Shown here piece after piece: positions 39,311 through 48,589 of a DNA stretch of 64,000 nt; the stretch's first letter is position 1; each line of letters opens with the position of its first letter. Under the pieces are notes generated by a model that was not told the DNA's origin, did no database searches, and worked only from the letters and a program-made list of their open reading frames with translations. A program made the translations under genes and the position numbers. This stretch comes from Chlamydia suis (lineage in GTDB: Bacteria; Chlamydiota; Chlamydiia; Chlamydiales; Chlamydiaceae): positions 434,001 through 498,000 of the forward strand of contig NZ_LT821323.1 in NCBI RefSeq assembly GCF_900169085.1. The letters run 5' to 3'.

Positions 39311-41389
39311 ATGACACTCTTTCACTCTTGCCACGATGCCGTCTCTCCAGACGGCTATTTATGTTCTTCTCTTCAATTAATCAGTACCGGTGTGTATGAA
39401 GGAGAAATCGAAATTCAAAATATCCCCTCCTACTTCCTGGGATTCCAATTACCTCTTCATTGCGTTCATCTCAATCTAAAAAGTTCCTTAGCCCAACTAG
39501 GAATAGATGCAACTCTTCTTCACTGTGAGCTCAGCAAAAACCAGAAGCGAGCTCATATACACGCACAATTTACTAGCCACGGCCCCGTTGCGGAATCTAT
39601 GCTCACTCTTCTCAAGCCCGGAGATCGAGTAGCCAAACTATTTGCTGCAGACGAGCGTAGATTGGTCCGCTCTCCCGATTATCTTGAAAGCATGCTAAAA
39701 AATACTGATAAGGCTGGACACCCCCTGCTTTGCTTTGGGAAAAAACTGGAACATCTTATTTCTTTCGATGTAGTAGATGACCGTCTTGTTGTATCCCTCC
39801 CCACTCTACCGGGCATCGTTCGTTATGACTCAGACATCTACGGCCTTCTTCCTCTGATTCAAAAATCTCTCAGCAACCCCAAATTAAGCATTCGTCACTT
39901 CTTGTCCCTTTATCAACAGATTGCGGAGGGACAACATATTCCTTGTGAAGGCAATATTCTTTTGATCAAGACAGAGCCTCTTCATATCCGCACAGTATTT
40001 GCTCGCGTGGTCAATCAACTTCTTCCTCAAGGGCTCTTCCATACTTCTGCTAACATTTTAGAGCCGACAACTCAAGAATCTGGAGACATTTTCGAATTTT
40101 TTGGAAACCCATCCACATCAATAGAGAGAATCCCTTTAGAATTTTTCACTATTGAACCCTACAAAGAGCACTCCTACTTCTGTAATCGAGATTTATTGCA
40201 AACAACCTTGCAATCCGAAAGCGAAATCAAAAAAATATTTGGAACAGCTCCTCAAGGCCCTGTAAAAGCTGCTACTTATTTATCCAAAGGAAGCGAAATT
40301 CCTTCTCTTTATGCAGATTCTTGGCTTACAGGATCTGCAGCTGCATATCAATGTAGTGAAAACCAAGCAGTCAAGGACGAATATATCCATGCACAGCCCT
40401 GCTATCCTTTTTTGGAAGCAATGGAAATGGGCCTTATTAATAGTGAAGGCGCTTTGCTCTCCCGCTTTTTCCCTTCTTCTAGCTTGAAGGGGATGTTGAT
40501 CTCCTATCATGTACGCCACTATCTCAAGCAAATTTATTTCCAAGTGCCTTCCTATACGTATGGAGACTACTTCTCTCATAATGACAGAGGATTGTTATTA
40601 GACCTTCATCAGGCCGGTATTGATGTATTCTGGGCAGATGAAGAAAGTGGTCGCGTCTTGCAATACACAAAACGACGCGATAAGAATAGTGGAATGTTCG
40701 TTGTTAAAGATCGTGTTGAAGAATTCCGTTCAGCTTTTTTCGTAGCTATTTATGGATCTCGTCTTCTCGAAAATAACTTTTCCGCCCAACTCCATACTCT
40801 TCTTGCAGGACTACAACGGGCGGCACATACCCACGGCATTCCAGGCTTCTCCAAACCTACCCCTCTAGCCGTAATCACTGGGGGAGGAACCGGTGTCATG
40901 GCCACAGGAAATCGCGTCGCAAAAGAACTTGGCATTCTTTCTTGCGGAACTGTCCTCGATTTAGAAGCCTCACCTGCACAAATCGACCAGCCAGCAAACG
41001 AATTCTTGGATGCCAAAATGACGTACCGGCTCCCACAGCTTATAGAAAGACAAGAACATTTTTATGCAGATCTTGCTATTTTAGTCGTTGGTGGGGTCGG
41101 AACAGATTTTGAGCTTTATCTAGAACTCGTCTACTTGAAAACTGGAGCAAAGCCTCCTACCCCTATTTTTCTGATTGGGCCTGTTGAATACTGGAAAGAA
41201 AAAGTAGCTCATGCTTATGAGATTAATCTCAAAGCAGGAACTATCCGAGGTTCCGAGTGGATCAGTAACTGTTTGTTCTGTATCACATCTCCCGAGGCGG
41301 GGGTTGCTGTGTTCGAACAATTTTTAGCTGGAGAACTGCCTATAGGCTATGATTATCCTCCAGCTCCAGACGGATTAGTTATCGTTTAA
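39311..41389 (+). CDS. Large protein with C-terminal LOG-like nucleotide-binding domain (CT387 homologue)
   Basis: The 692-residue protein has a long N-terminal region (about 1-450) with no motif I recognise. The C-terminal Rossmann-like domain has VITGGGTGVMATGNRVAKELG near 515-535 and VVGGVGTDFELYLELV near 595. These resemble the GGGxxGLMG and GGxGTxxE signatures of lysine-decarboxylase-like/LOG nucleotide phosphoribohydrolases, but the canonical PGG is VGG. The substrate and the role of the N-terminal part are unknown. Monocistronic, convergent with the DUF167 gene. Confidence 0.7.
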   Translation: MTLFHSCHDAVSPDGYLCSSLQLISTGVYEGEIEIQNIPSYFLGFQLPLHCVHLNLKSSLAQLGIDATLLHCELSKNQKRAHIHAQFTSHGPVAESMLTLLKPGDRVAKLFAADERRLVRSPDYLESMLKNTDKAGHPLLCFGKKLEHLISFDVVDDRLVVSLPTLPGIVRYDSDIYGLLPLIQKSLSNPKLSIRHFLSLYQQIAEGQHIPCEGNILLIKTEPLHIRTVFARVVNQLLPQGLFHTSANILEPTTQESGDIFEFFGNPSTSIERIPLEFFTIEPYKEHSYFCNRDLLQTTLQSESEIKKIFGTAPQGPVKAATYLSKGSEIPSLYADSWLTGSAAAYQCSENQAVKDEYIHAQPCYPFLEAMEMGLINSEGALLSRFFPSSSLKGMLISYHVRHYLKQIYFQVPSYTYGDYFSHNDRGLLLDLHQAGIDVFWADEESGRVLQYTKRRDKNSGMFVVKDRVEEFRSAFFVAIYGSRLLENNFSAQLHTLLAGLQRAAHTHGIPGFSKPTPLAVITGGGTGVMATGNRVAKELGILSCGTVLDLEASPAQIDQPANEFLDAKMTYRLPQLIERQEHFYADLAILVVGGVGTDFELYLELVYLKTGAKPPTPIFLIGPVEYWKEKVAHAYEINLKAGTIRGSEWISNCLFCITSPEAGVAVFEQFLAGELPIGYDYPPAPDGLVIV

Positions 41390-41398
41390 ACATAAAAA

Positions 41399-41431
41399 TT
41401 CCCCTAGCCTTTTTTCCCTAGGGTAGGGGAA
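41399..41431 (-). terminator. Probable terminator overlapping the 3' end of the DUF167 gene
   Basis: TTCCCCTA pairs with TAGGGGAA, with an inner CCCTAGGG stretch. On the minus strand the hairpin runs into TTTTTATG directly after the stop codon region. The stem begins inside the coding sequence. Confidence 0.5.
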
Positions 41432-41706
41432 GCCATTTGAGGAAACCGCTCAAATAGCAAAGGTTTCACCGCTCTAGGCAACAACACCTTCTTCCTACGA
41501 GAAGCCTCTCCCGCTATCAAAGTGACGTCATTCTTAGGAAGCGACAAAAAATCGGCTAACAATTCTATGACTGCGTCATTAGCCTTACCTCTTTCCGGAG
41601 CTTCTGTCACTCGAACCCTTAATATACCATCGTCCAGACATAAGACTCTATTTTCTCGTGCCTTTGTAGTAACTCTCACTTCCACAACCCAAAAGCCTTC
41701 TAACAA
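41404..41706 (-). CDS. DUF167 (YggU-type) protein
   Basis: The 100-residue protein is of the YggU family. Typical elements are WVVEVRVTTKARENRV, LRVRVTEAPERGKANDAVIELLA and NDVTLIAGEASRRKKVL. Structure of the family is a small alpha/beta fold; function not established. Full length apart from a short basic C-terminal end. Confidence 0.85.
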   Translation of the reverse strand: MLEGFWVVEVRVTTKARENRVLCLDDGILRVRVTEAPERGKANDAVIELLADFLSLPKNDVTLIAGEASRRKKVLLPRAVKPLLFERFPQMASPTLGKKG

Positions 41707-41930
41707 AATTCTCTCCTTCTCCTTTTCAGGAATTTGAAGGAAGCGTAGTAGTAGTACGCGTCCTTTTATCGTTTACTAGCTCACAAGAATACCTATTCCG
41801 GATTTCATTTCCCTCTAAAATACAAGTTTATTTTAATTCTCAAAAAAACTTTACCCCCCTTCTCCCAAAAATCTTGTTTTTTCTCAGCTTCCGAGTTATA
41901 ACGAGGCAATCCCTAACCCACGCCAAAAAG

Positions 41931-43151
41931 ATGAAACCTCTACGTTTCGGTTGTTTCTTTTACGTTCTTTCTTTTGTCTTTCAGATAGCTGTTGCCAATG
42001 AACCAAATTCTTGTCCCGATTGCCAAAATAACTGGAAAGAGGTAACTCACACCGATCAACTCCCTGAAAACATAATTCATGCTGACGATGCTTGCTATCA
42101 CACTGGTTATGTACAGGCTCTGATCGACATGCATTTTTTAGATAGCTGTTGTCAAGTCGTTGTCGAAAATCAAACAGCCTATCTATTCTCCCTCCCTACA
42201 GATGCTGTAACACGTAATGCCATCATTAATCTAATTAAAGACCTACCTTTTATCCACTCAGTAGAAATCTGTCAGGCTTCCTATCAAACCTGTCACCATC
42301 AAGGGCCTCAAGGCACAGCTTCTCTTCCAGAACAACGTTCCTTCTGCACAAAAGTATGTGGAAAAGAGGCTATTTGGCTGCCGCAAAACACAATCCTCTT
42401 TCCACCTCTTGTAGCCGATCCTAGACAAGCAACTAACAGCGCAGGCATTCGTTTCGATGATGAAGTCATAGGGAAACGTGTGGGATCCGCAGTATTTGGA
42501 GGAGATTTCATCTTTTTACGATTGTTCGATGTTTCGCGTTTCCATGGAGACATGGACATCGGTCTCCAAGGTGCGGTTTTTTCTGTATTCGACCTAGAAA
42601 ATCCAGACGCCTGCATGGTGAATTCGGACTTTTTTATCTCCGCTTTATGCAGTTTTGCTGTAAATAAATGGAGCTATCGTTTGCGACTATGGCATCTTTC
42701 TTCTCATCTTGGAGACGAGTTTATCCTCGCAAACCAGTTGCCTCCTAAAAACCGTTATAATCGTAGCGACGAGGCAATAGATTTCTTTGCTTCTTTCCGC
42801 TACACACCACAAATACGTGTCTACGGAGGAATAGGATACATTATCAGCCGAGACCTAACCTTCCCTGAAGATCCTCTTTACTTTGAAGGAGGGTTAGAGC
42901 TCCGGCCTTTCGGATTACGCGAAGATAATCTTCACGCTCAACCTATCTTTGCTATGCATTTTCGTTTCTGGGAGGAGCAAGACTTTTCTATAGACCAGAC
43001 TTATATATTAGGAATGGAATGGTCTAAATTCCAGGATATCGGTCGAAAAGTTCGTGCTGTGATCGAGTACCATCAGGGATTTTCTTATGAAGGACAATTC
43101 GTCCGAAAAGAATGTGATTACTATGGTTTTAGGTTGAGTTACGGCTTCTAG
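41931..43151 (+). CDS. Secreted DUF1207 protein, probable outer membrane protein (CT389 homologue)
   Basis: The 406-residue protein runs from the ATG at 41931, which begins a clear signal peptide (MKPLRFGCFFYVLSFVFQ, cleavage near VAN-E). A TTG at 41874 would add 19 residues before it. The mature N-terminus is Cys-rich. From about residue 180 there is a repeating pattern of aromatic, beta-strand-like segments ending in GFRLSYGF, a terminal Phe as in outer membrane proteins. This matches the DUF1207 family found in chlamydiae. Function unknown. Confidence 0.7.
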   Translation: MKPLRFGCFFYVLSFVFQIAVANEPNSCPDCQNNWKEVTHTDQLPENIIHADDACYHTGYVQALIDMHFLDSCCQVVVENQTAYLFSLPTDAVTRNAIINLIKDLPFIHSVEICQASYQTCHHQGPQGTASLPEQRSFCTKVCGKEAIWLPQNTILFPPLVADPRQATNSAGIRFDDEVIGKRVGSAVFGGDFIFLRLFDVSRFHGDMDIGLQGAVFSVFDLENPDACMVNSDFFISALCSFAVNKWSYRLRLWHLSSHLGDEFILANQLPPKNRYNRSDEAIDFFASFRYTPQIRVYGGIGYIISRDLTFPEDPLYFEGGLELRPFGLREDNLHAQPIFAMHFRFWEEQDFSIDQTYILGMEWSKFQDIGRKVRAVIEYHQGFSYEGQFVRKECDYYGFRLSYGF

Positions 43152-43246
43152 CCACCTAAAAATTAGACTAGACATATGAGAGCCCCACCTTTATAGTACC
43201 GTCCGCTATTTTGATTCCCTTATGTTTCTTTCGAAGTGGGTGGTTT

Positions 43247-44428
43247 ATGAAGAGAAATCATAATTTCGCATCTTTAGCGACAAATTACTTATTCTCTGAT
43301 TTACAAAAGCGAGTTACTCAATTCCGTTTAGACAATCCCCAACATCGAGTGATCAGTTTGTCCATAGGAGATACAACCCAACCTTTGGATACGAGTGTTG
43401 CGGAAGCTTTTTCCGAGTCGATTATGCGTTTGAGTTCTCCTGAGACTTATTGCGGATATGGTCCGGATTTTGGGTTGCCATCCTTAAGACAAAAATTATC
43501 CAAAGATTTTTATCATGGCTGCGTTGACGCGGAAGAAATCTTCATTTCTGATGGCGCTAAAGTTGATCTCTTTCGTTTGCTCTCATTTTTCGGCCCTAAT
43601 CAAGTAATTGCTGTTCAAGATCCCTCTTACCCGGCTTATGTCGATATCGCCCGCTTAACAGGTGCTAAGGAAATTGTTACTCTTCCATGTTTACAAGAAA
43701 ATGACTTTTTCCCTGTATTTCCTACGAATACTCACATTGATATTTTGTGCCTATGCTCCCCCAATAATCCAACGGGGACTGTTTTAAATACCAATCAACT
43801 GCGAGCAATCGTGCATTATGCGATAGAACATGATATTCTCATTTTATTCGATGCGGCTTATAGCACCTTCATCGCAGATCCGTCCCTTCCTAAAAGCATC
43901 TTCGAAATTCCTGATGCACGGTTTTGTGCAATAGAAATCAATTCCTTCTCTAAGCCCCTCGGATTTGCCGGCGTTCGATTAGGATGGACTGTTGTGCCTA
44001 AAGAGTTAGTCTATAGAGAAGGCCTTCCCGTAATTCGCGATTGGGAACGCTTCCTTTCAACGACTTTCAACGGAGCCTCTATCCCAGCTCAAGAAGCTGG
44101 AATCGCAGGTCTTTCCATTCTTCCAAAACTTGAAGCTGTTCGCTATTACAGAGAGAATAGCGCTTTACTTAGAAATTCTCTATTGGAAGCGGGGTATCAA
44201 GTATTCGGAGGCGAACACGCTCCGTATTTATGGGTCAAACCTACTATGGAAACCATTGCTGACGAGGATCTTTTTGACTTTTTCTTACAAGAATACCATA
44301 TCGCAGTTACACCAGGGATTGGATTCGGTCTTTGTGGTTCAGGGTTTGTTCGCTTCTCTTCTCTAGGAAAACGTGAAGACGTATTAGCGGCCTGTGAACG
44401 GTTACAAATGACTCCCGCTTTGCAGTAA
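43247..44428 (+). CDS. dapL: LL-diaminopimelate aminotransferase
   Basis: The 393-residue PLP enzyme converts tetrahydrodipicolinate directly to LL-diaminopimelate, bypassing the succinylase route. The PLP-binding Lys236 lies in [30 protein letters not shown] and CSPNNPTGT are family signatures. The ATG at 43247 follows GGGTGG; a longer frame begins at 43211. It completes the pathway with dapB-asd-lysC-dapA at 10.9-14.8 kb. An ABC binding-protein gene begins 19 nt later. Confidence 0.94.
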   Translation: MKRNHNFASLATNYLFSDLQKRVTQFRLDNPQHRVISLSIGDTTQPLDTSVAEAFSESIMRLSSPETYCGYGPDFGLPSLRQKLSKDFYHGCVDAEEIFISDGAKVDLFRLLSFFGPNQVIAVQDPSYPAYVDIARLTGAKEIVTLPCLQENDFFPVFPTNTHIDILCLCSPNNPTGTVLNTNQLRAIVHYAIEHDILILFDAAYSTFIADPSLPKSIFEIPDARFCAIEINSFSKPLGFAGVRLGWTVVPKELVYREGLPVIRDWERFLSTTFNGASIPAQEAGIAGLSILPKLEAVRYYRENSALLRNSLLEAGYQVFGGEHAPYLWVKPTMETIADEDLFDFFLQEYHIAVTPGIGFGLCGSGFVRFSSLGKREDVLAACERLQMTPALQ

Positions 44429-44447
44429 TAGCAGGAATAGGGGTTCT

Positions 44448-45455
44448 ATGCTTTTGCGAAAAATTTTTGGCTATGTTTTTTGCGCTTCTTTAGCTTGTTC
44501 TTTCATTTCAGTAGTTGTAGTTTCTTTTCGTACCGAGCCGACAACCCCTTGCATAGCAATCTTCTCTTCATTCTCTCATAATTCGCTTAGCGAATGTATC
44601 GAGAGCTGCCAAAAAGAGCTTGTAAGTTTTGGCAACATGCCTTCTATTTCACTATTTAATGCTGAAGACAATGTGGTCAAAGCAAGAAAAATTGCTCGAA
44701 ATCTTCATAAAGACCCCAATATCGTTACAATTGTTACCCTAGGACCCATCGCTACCAAAGTAATGAGTCAAATTGAGACGCAGAAGCCGATCATCTATGC
44801 TGTGGTCCCTTCAGGAGAAGCGCTCCGCTTCCCAAAAGAACAAGCCAATATCTATGGGGTCCATGATAGTGTAGATATCAATCAGTGCTGTTTTGCAATT
44901 CATGCTGTAACCAACAACGCGACTTCTTTGATTTACCTGCAGCCTCATGAACCTTTCCCCTCTTCTTTGCAAGAAGAAATCACCACGAAGCTCCGCGCCT
45001 CAGGGATTAAAGTAACGGGACTTCCGATCTCCACAGCAAATGTTTCTTCCCGTATTCAATTTATTGCCGAAAATCGTCCATCCGCAGTCTTTTTCCCTCT
45101 TTCTTCCTTATCAGAAAAAATGGGAACCGCGCTGATTAAAAGTATCTTAAAGGAAAATATTCCTCTCGTTACCGATGATTCTTCTCTTGTTACGGAAGGA
45201 GCATGCGCGGCATGCAGTGTAGACTATAAATTATCTGGGAAACAAATCGCCCATATCGTCCGCTATTTGCTTAGCAAAAAAAATAAGGAACAAAACCCTC
45301 ACCAAATCAGCACAGAACCCATTCTTTCCAAAATAACCTTTAATGAAGAGATCATTCGACTCCTAGGTTTGCCCTTTAATATGGCTCCAGTCCATCAATG
45401 CATCTCTTTCCATTCAGCAGATAACCCAGGATTAGTTGCTGTACAAACCCCTTAA
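44448..45455 (+). CDS. ABC transporter substrate-binding protein, TrpX type (CT391 homologue)
   Basis: The 335-residue protein has an N-terminal hydrophobic export segment (about 1-27). A two-lobed type I periplasmic binding fold follows, with IVTIVTLGPIATKVMSQIE, PIIYAVVPSGEA and LVTDDSSLVTEGACAACSVDY. These are typical of the PF04392/TrpX family, which binds aromatic amino acids or related ligands. No permease or ATPase gene is adjacent. The 19-nt spacing after dapL suggests cotranscription. Ligand unknown. Confidence 0.78.
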   Translation: MLLRKIFGYVFCASLACSFISVVVVSFRTEPTTPCIAIFSSFSHNSLSECIESCQKELVSFGNMPSISLFNAEDNVVKARKIARNLHKDPNIVTIVTLGPIATKVMSQIETQKPIIYAVVPSGEALRFPKEQANIYGVHDSVDINQCCFAIHAVTNNATSLIYLQPHEPFPSSLQEEITTKLRASGIKVTGLPISTANVSSRIQFIAENRPSAVFFPLSSLSEKMGTALIKSILKENIPLVTDDSSLVTEGACAACSVDYKLSGKQIAHIVRYLLSKKNKEQNPHQISTEPILSKITFNEEIIRLLGLPFNMAPVHQCISFHSADNPGLVAVQTP

Positions 45456-45461
45456 AATATT

Positions 45462-46586
45462 TTATTGCCACCCCCTATCATCATCGGACACAGATTCTGA
45501 ATCCAAGCTTTCATCCTGCGGCATGACGAACAGAGAGTCTTCTGCTGCGCCATCCCGCAACCGATCTCGCAAAGAACGCGGATCTTCTAAAGGAGGGTTA
45601 GAGCCTAAATAGGAAGCATACGGATTGGTGAATACCCCTGGACGCGTATAATAATCCGTACGTTTAGAATGAATCCCAACCTTATTTGAAATCCAACGAA
45701 AGAAACGTAAAATTTGTTGATACACAGCTCGTAAAGCACTCATTAAGTGCTCCTGGCAAAACTGATATGCTTTTTTCCATGCACAGCAACATGCGTTTGC
45801 CTCTTCTTTGGAAAAATCCTCATCCAGATCGAAAGACTCCCCTTCGTGCAAACGTTCTGCTAAAAGTGCTAAGTCATAAATCGATTGATGTAAACGCCCC
45901 ACCTCTCCATGGGACCGAAGTTTCCATTCCCCTTTTGCATCTATCTCTAATCCCAGTTTTTTCAATTGAGAAAGGACGGCTTCGCCATCCTTACCCAGCT
46001 CCAACAACAGGTCCTTTTGAGAAATTCCACGAAGTGTTTTGTGTAAGTCTGCCAAAGAAGAAGTAACCAACCCCGCATGATGGCGCATCCCCTTTGCCAT
46101 CCTTTTTAGTGAAGAGCGAGTATTTACCAATCTATTACGGACAGAAAGAGATCCGGGCCGCGTATTTTTGGCTACCCCCTCTTTACGATCACTGGCACGT
46201 CTTGAACCTTTTAATGAACCTTTACCGTTCACCTCTAAAGATTCCAGCTGCTCTTCACCAGAAGCAATCGCTTGAAAAATAGCTTCTAGATCTTCTTCTA
46301 CTTGCTGAACATTTGCTTCATTCTTTTCTACGACATCAGCAACAACATCAGCAACTTCGAGCTCTCCAATAGCGCCCCCTAAAATTGGGGATGACATCAG
46401 ACCATCTGATTGGATGATAGGAAGCGCAACCTGCTGAACTTCTGCAGCAGATTCATTTTTCTCGACAGCCGTAAAAGAAACGGTCTGGCCAGAGGGAAGG
46501 ACTCCTTCAGGATTCACCTCCTCGTCCCCACTAGCTCTGGGAAGTCCATCTGGAGAAGCCCCCGATGCTCCTTGTATAGCAACCAT
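45462..46586 (-). CDS. Hypothetical acidic protein (CT392 homologue), candidate secreted effector
   Basis: The 374-residue protein has no signal peptide. The N-terminal 120 residues are low-complexity and acidic, rich in Gly, Ser, Val and Glu. A basic stretch follows (about 125-165), then a helical middle with a Cys cluster (ANACCCAWKK, near 270) and an acidic Ser/Asp-rich end. There is no strong ribosome binding site and the leader is very AT-rich. I recognise no domain. The disordered N-terminus would suit a type III secretion substrate, but this is inference. Confidence 0.55.
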   Translation of the reverse strand: MVAIQGASGASPDGLPRASGDEEVNPEGVLPSGQTVSFTAVEKNESAAEVQQVALPIIQSDGLMSSPILGGAIGELEVADVVADVVEKNEANVQQVEEDLEAIFQAIASGEEQLESLEVNGKGSLKGSRRASDRKEGVAKNTRPGSLSVRNRLVNTRSSLKRMAKGMRHHAGLVTSSLADLHKTLRGISQKDLLLELGKDGEAVLSQLKKLGLEIDAKGEWKLRSHGEVGRLHQSIYDLALLAERLHEGESFDLDEDFSKEEANACCCAWKKAYQFCQEHLMSALRAVYQQILRFFRWISNKVGIHSKRTDYYTRPGVFTNPYASYLGSNPPLEDPRSLRDRLRDGAAEDSLFVMPQDESLDSESVSDDDRGWQ

Positions 46587-46778
46587 AGAAATTAAAAAAC
46601 AAAAACCAGAATAAAATTAATTTTATTTGACAAACACTCGAAATATCAAGGCATTAAAAGAAAACAAATCGAAACTAATTAAAATACAGAGAGAACCAAA
46701 ATTACAAAGATTGATCCAGAAACCCTCCTATGCTAAGATTCTCCTTCACAAAAACAAATACAAAGCCCTCGCCTCCCT

Positions 46779-48521
46779 ATGAGAACATCTCTTTTGTTTT
46801 ACAGAACCTCTAAGAATACCAACAAAGAAGCCTCTGTTCTTTCCTATGAACTTCTTGAGAAAGCCGGCTACCTTTTCAAAACATCTAAAGGAATTTACTC
46901 ATACGCCCCTCTTTTCCAAAGAGTTGTCTTAAAAATGACGGAGATCATCCGTGAAGAGCTCAACGCCATTGGAGGTCAAGAAGTTTGTCTCCCCCTATTA
47001 CAGTCGGCAGAATTGTGGCAAAAAACGGGCCGTTGGGATGCTTTTTTATCAGAAAAACTACTCTATGTCCTTAAAGACAGAGAGAATCGAGAGATGTGTT
47101 TAGCTCCTACCCACGAGGAAGTGGTTTCAGAGTTCGTAGCCCAGTGGCTATCGGGGAAAAAACAACTACCTATCCATTTATATCAAATTGGAACTAAGTT
47201 CCGTGATGAAATTCGGCCTCGATTTGGACTCATGCGGGCAAAAGAGTTTTTAATGGAGGACAGCTACACATTCTCAAGCTCTCCAGAGCAAATGGATGAA
47301 CAATATGCAAAACTTCGTTCAGCCTATCAGCGCATTTTTGATCGATTGAACCTCAAATATGTCATTGTTACCGCTGATGGAGGGAAAATTGGTAAAGGAA
47401 AATCTGAAGAATTTCATGTCCTCTGCTCACTTGGAGAGGATACCATTTGTGTGAGCGGCTCCTATGGAGCCAATTTAGAGGCCGCACAGGCTATCCCTCC
47501 ATCCTACGCATACTCCTCCGAATTTCTCCCCTTAGAGGAAGTTGAAACTCCAGGAGTTCGAACTATTGAAGAGTTAGAGGCCTTTTTCAAAGTCCCTAAA
47601 CAACAAATCATGAAGACTATAGTTGTCAAAGCTTGCAAAAAAGGCTGCGAACAATTTGTTGCCATTTGCATTCGTGGAGACCGCCAAGTCAACCTAATCA
47701 AAGTCGCTTCTTTCTTACAAGTAGATGACTGTGAACTCGCTTCTGATGAAGAGATACTCAAACATCTCCATGTTGAAAAAGGATTTATTGGACCTTTATG
47801 TTGTCCCATCCCCTACTATGCAGATGAAACAACACGCCCTATGACAAACTTCATCTGCGCAAATAATCAAAAAGATACTCATTGCAAATACGTGAACTGG
47901 GAACGAGATATTCCTCTTCCGACCTTTGGGGATTTTCTTTTGGCAGAAGCTGGAGATCTCTGTCCTCAAAACCAAGGAGCCCCCTATGAAATTTTCCAAG
48001 GTGTTGAAGTAGCTCATATCTTTAATCTTGGAACGCGCTACACGGAAAGTTTCTCTGTAGATTTCCAGGATGAGAATGGGGATAAGCAACTCTGTTGGAT
48101 GGGTACATACGGCATTGGAGTAGGAAGGACCCTGGCTGCTTGCATAGAACAATTGGCTGATGACAAAGGAATCGTTTGGCCTTTGGCTATTGCTCCGTTC
48201 TCTATTACTCTGCTTTATAATGGTGGCGATACCGAAGGAGAGGCTCTGGCAACACAATTGTATCACAGCCTAAATACAGCAGGTTTTGAGCCGCTTCTCG
48301 ATGATCGTAATGAGCGTCTTGGCTTCAAATTAAAGGACAGCGATCTACTGGGAATCCCCTATAAATTAATTATTGGGAAGTTTTTCCAGAAAACAGGACT
48401 ACTTGAGATCGAATCTCGAACAGGAGAAAAACAGAATCTATCTCCCGACGATTTATTAGATTGGTGTTCTAAAAATCTTCCTTGTCACACGAGAAAAATT
48501 CCTCCCATCCGAGAAATCTAG
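46779..48521 (+). CDS. proS: Prolyl-tRNA synthetase
   Basis: This 580-residue class II synthetase has motif 2-type [23 protein letters not shown] and motif 3 [17 protein letters not shown]. An inserted editing-type domain lies between about 230 and 400 ([18 protein letters not shown]), so this is the bacterial long form. The anticodon-binding domain is C-terminal. Its TAG stop lies inside the CIRCE operator of the following operon. Confidence 0.95.
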   Translation: MRTSLLFYRTSKNTNKEASVLSYELLEKAGYLFKTSKGIYSYAPLFQRVVLKMTEIIREELNAIGGQEVCLPLLQSAELWQKTGRWDAFLSEKLLYVLKDRENREMCLAPTHEEVVSEFVAQWLSGKKQLPIHLYQIGTKFRDEIRPRFGLMRAKEFLMEDSYTFSSSPEQMDEQYAKLRSAYQRIFDRLNLKYVIVTADGGKIGKGKSEEFHVLCSLGEDTICVSGSYGANLEAAQAIPPSYAYSSEFLPLEEVETPGVRTIEELEAFFKVPKQQIMKTIVVKACKKGCEQFVAICIRGDRQVNLIKVASFLQVDDCELASDEEILKHLHVEKGFIGPLCCPIPYYADETTRPMTNFICANNQKDTHCKYVNWERDIPLPTFGDFLLAEAGDLCPQNQGAPYEIFQGVEVAHIFNLGTRYTESFSVDFQDENGDKQLCWMGTYGIGVGRTLAACIEQLADDKGIVWPLAIAPFSITLLYNGGDTEGEALATQLYHSLNTAGFEPLLDDRNERLGFKLKDSDLLGIPYKLIIGKFFQKTGLLEIESRTGEKQNLSPDDLLDWCSKNLPCHTRKIPPIREI

Positions 48522-48544
48522 CACTCTTTGCTCGCGAGCGCTAA
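48518..48544. promoter_or_regulatory. CIRCE operator, binding site of HrcA
   Basis: CTAGCACTC - nine bases - GAGCGCTAA matches the CIRCE consensus TTAGCACTC-N9-GAGTGCTAA with one change in each arm. The left arm overlaps the proS stop codon. It ends 5 nt before the -35 element of the hrcA promoter. HrcA bound here would repress the hrcA-grpE-dnaK operon until heat shock. Confidence 0.93.
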
Positions 48545-48549
48545 AATTC

Positions 48550-48578
48550 TTGACCTGAGGATCGAGTTTTCCTATAAT
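48550..48578 (+). promoter_or_regulatory. Heat-shock operon promoter of hrcA-grpE-dnaK
   Basis: TTGACC at 48550-48555 and TATAAT at 48573-48578 are separated by exactly 17 bases. This near-consensus housekeeping promoter is the best in the window. Transcription should begin near 48585, only about five bases before the ATG usually assigned to hrcA. Confidence 0.9.
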
Positions 48579-48589
48579 GACACCGACTT

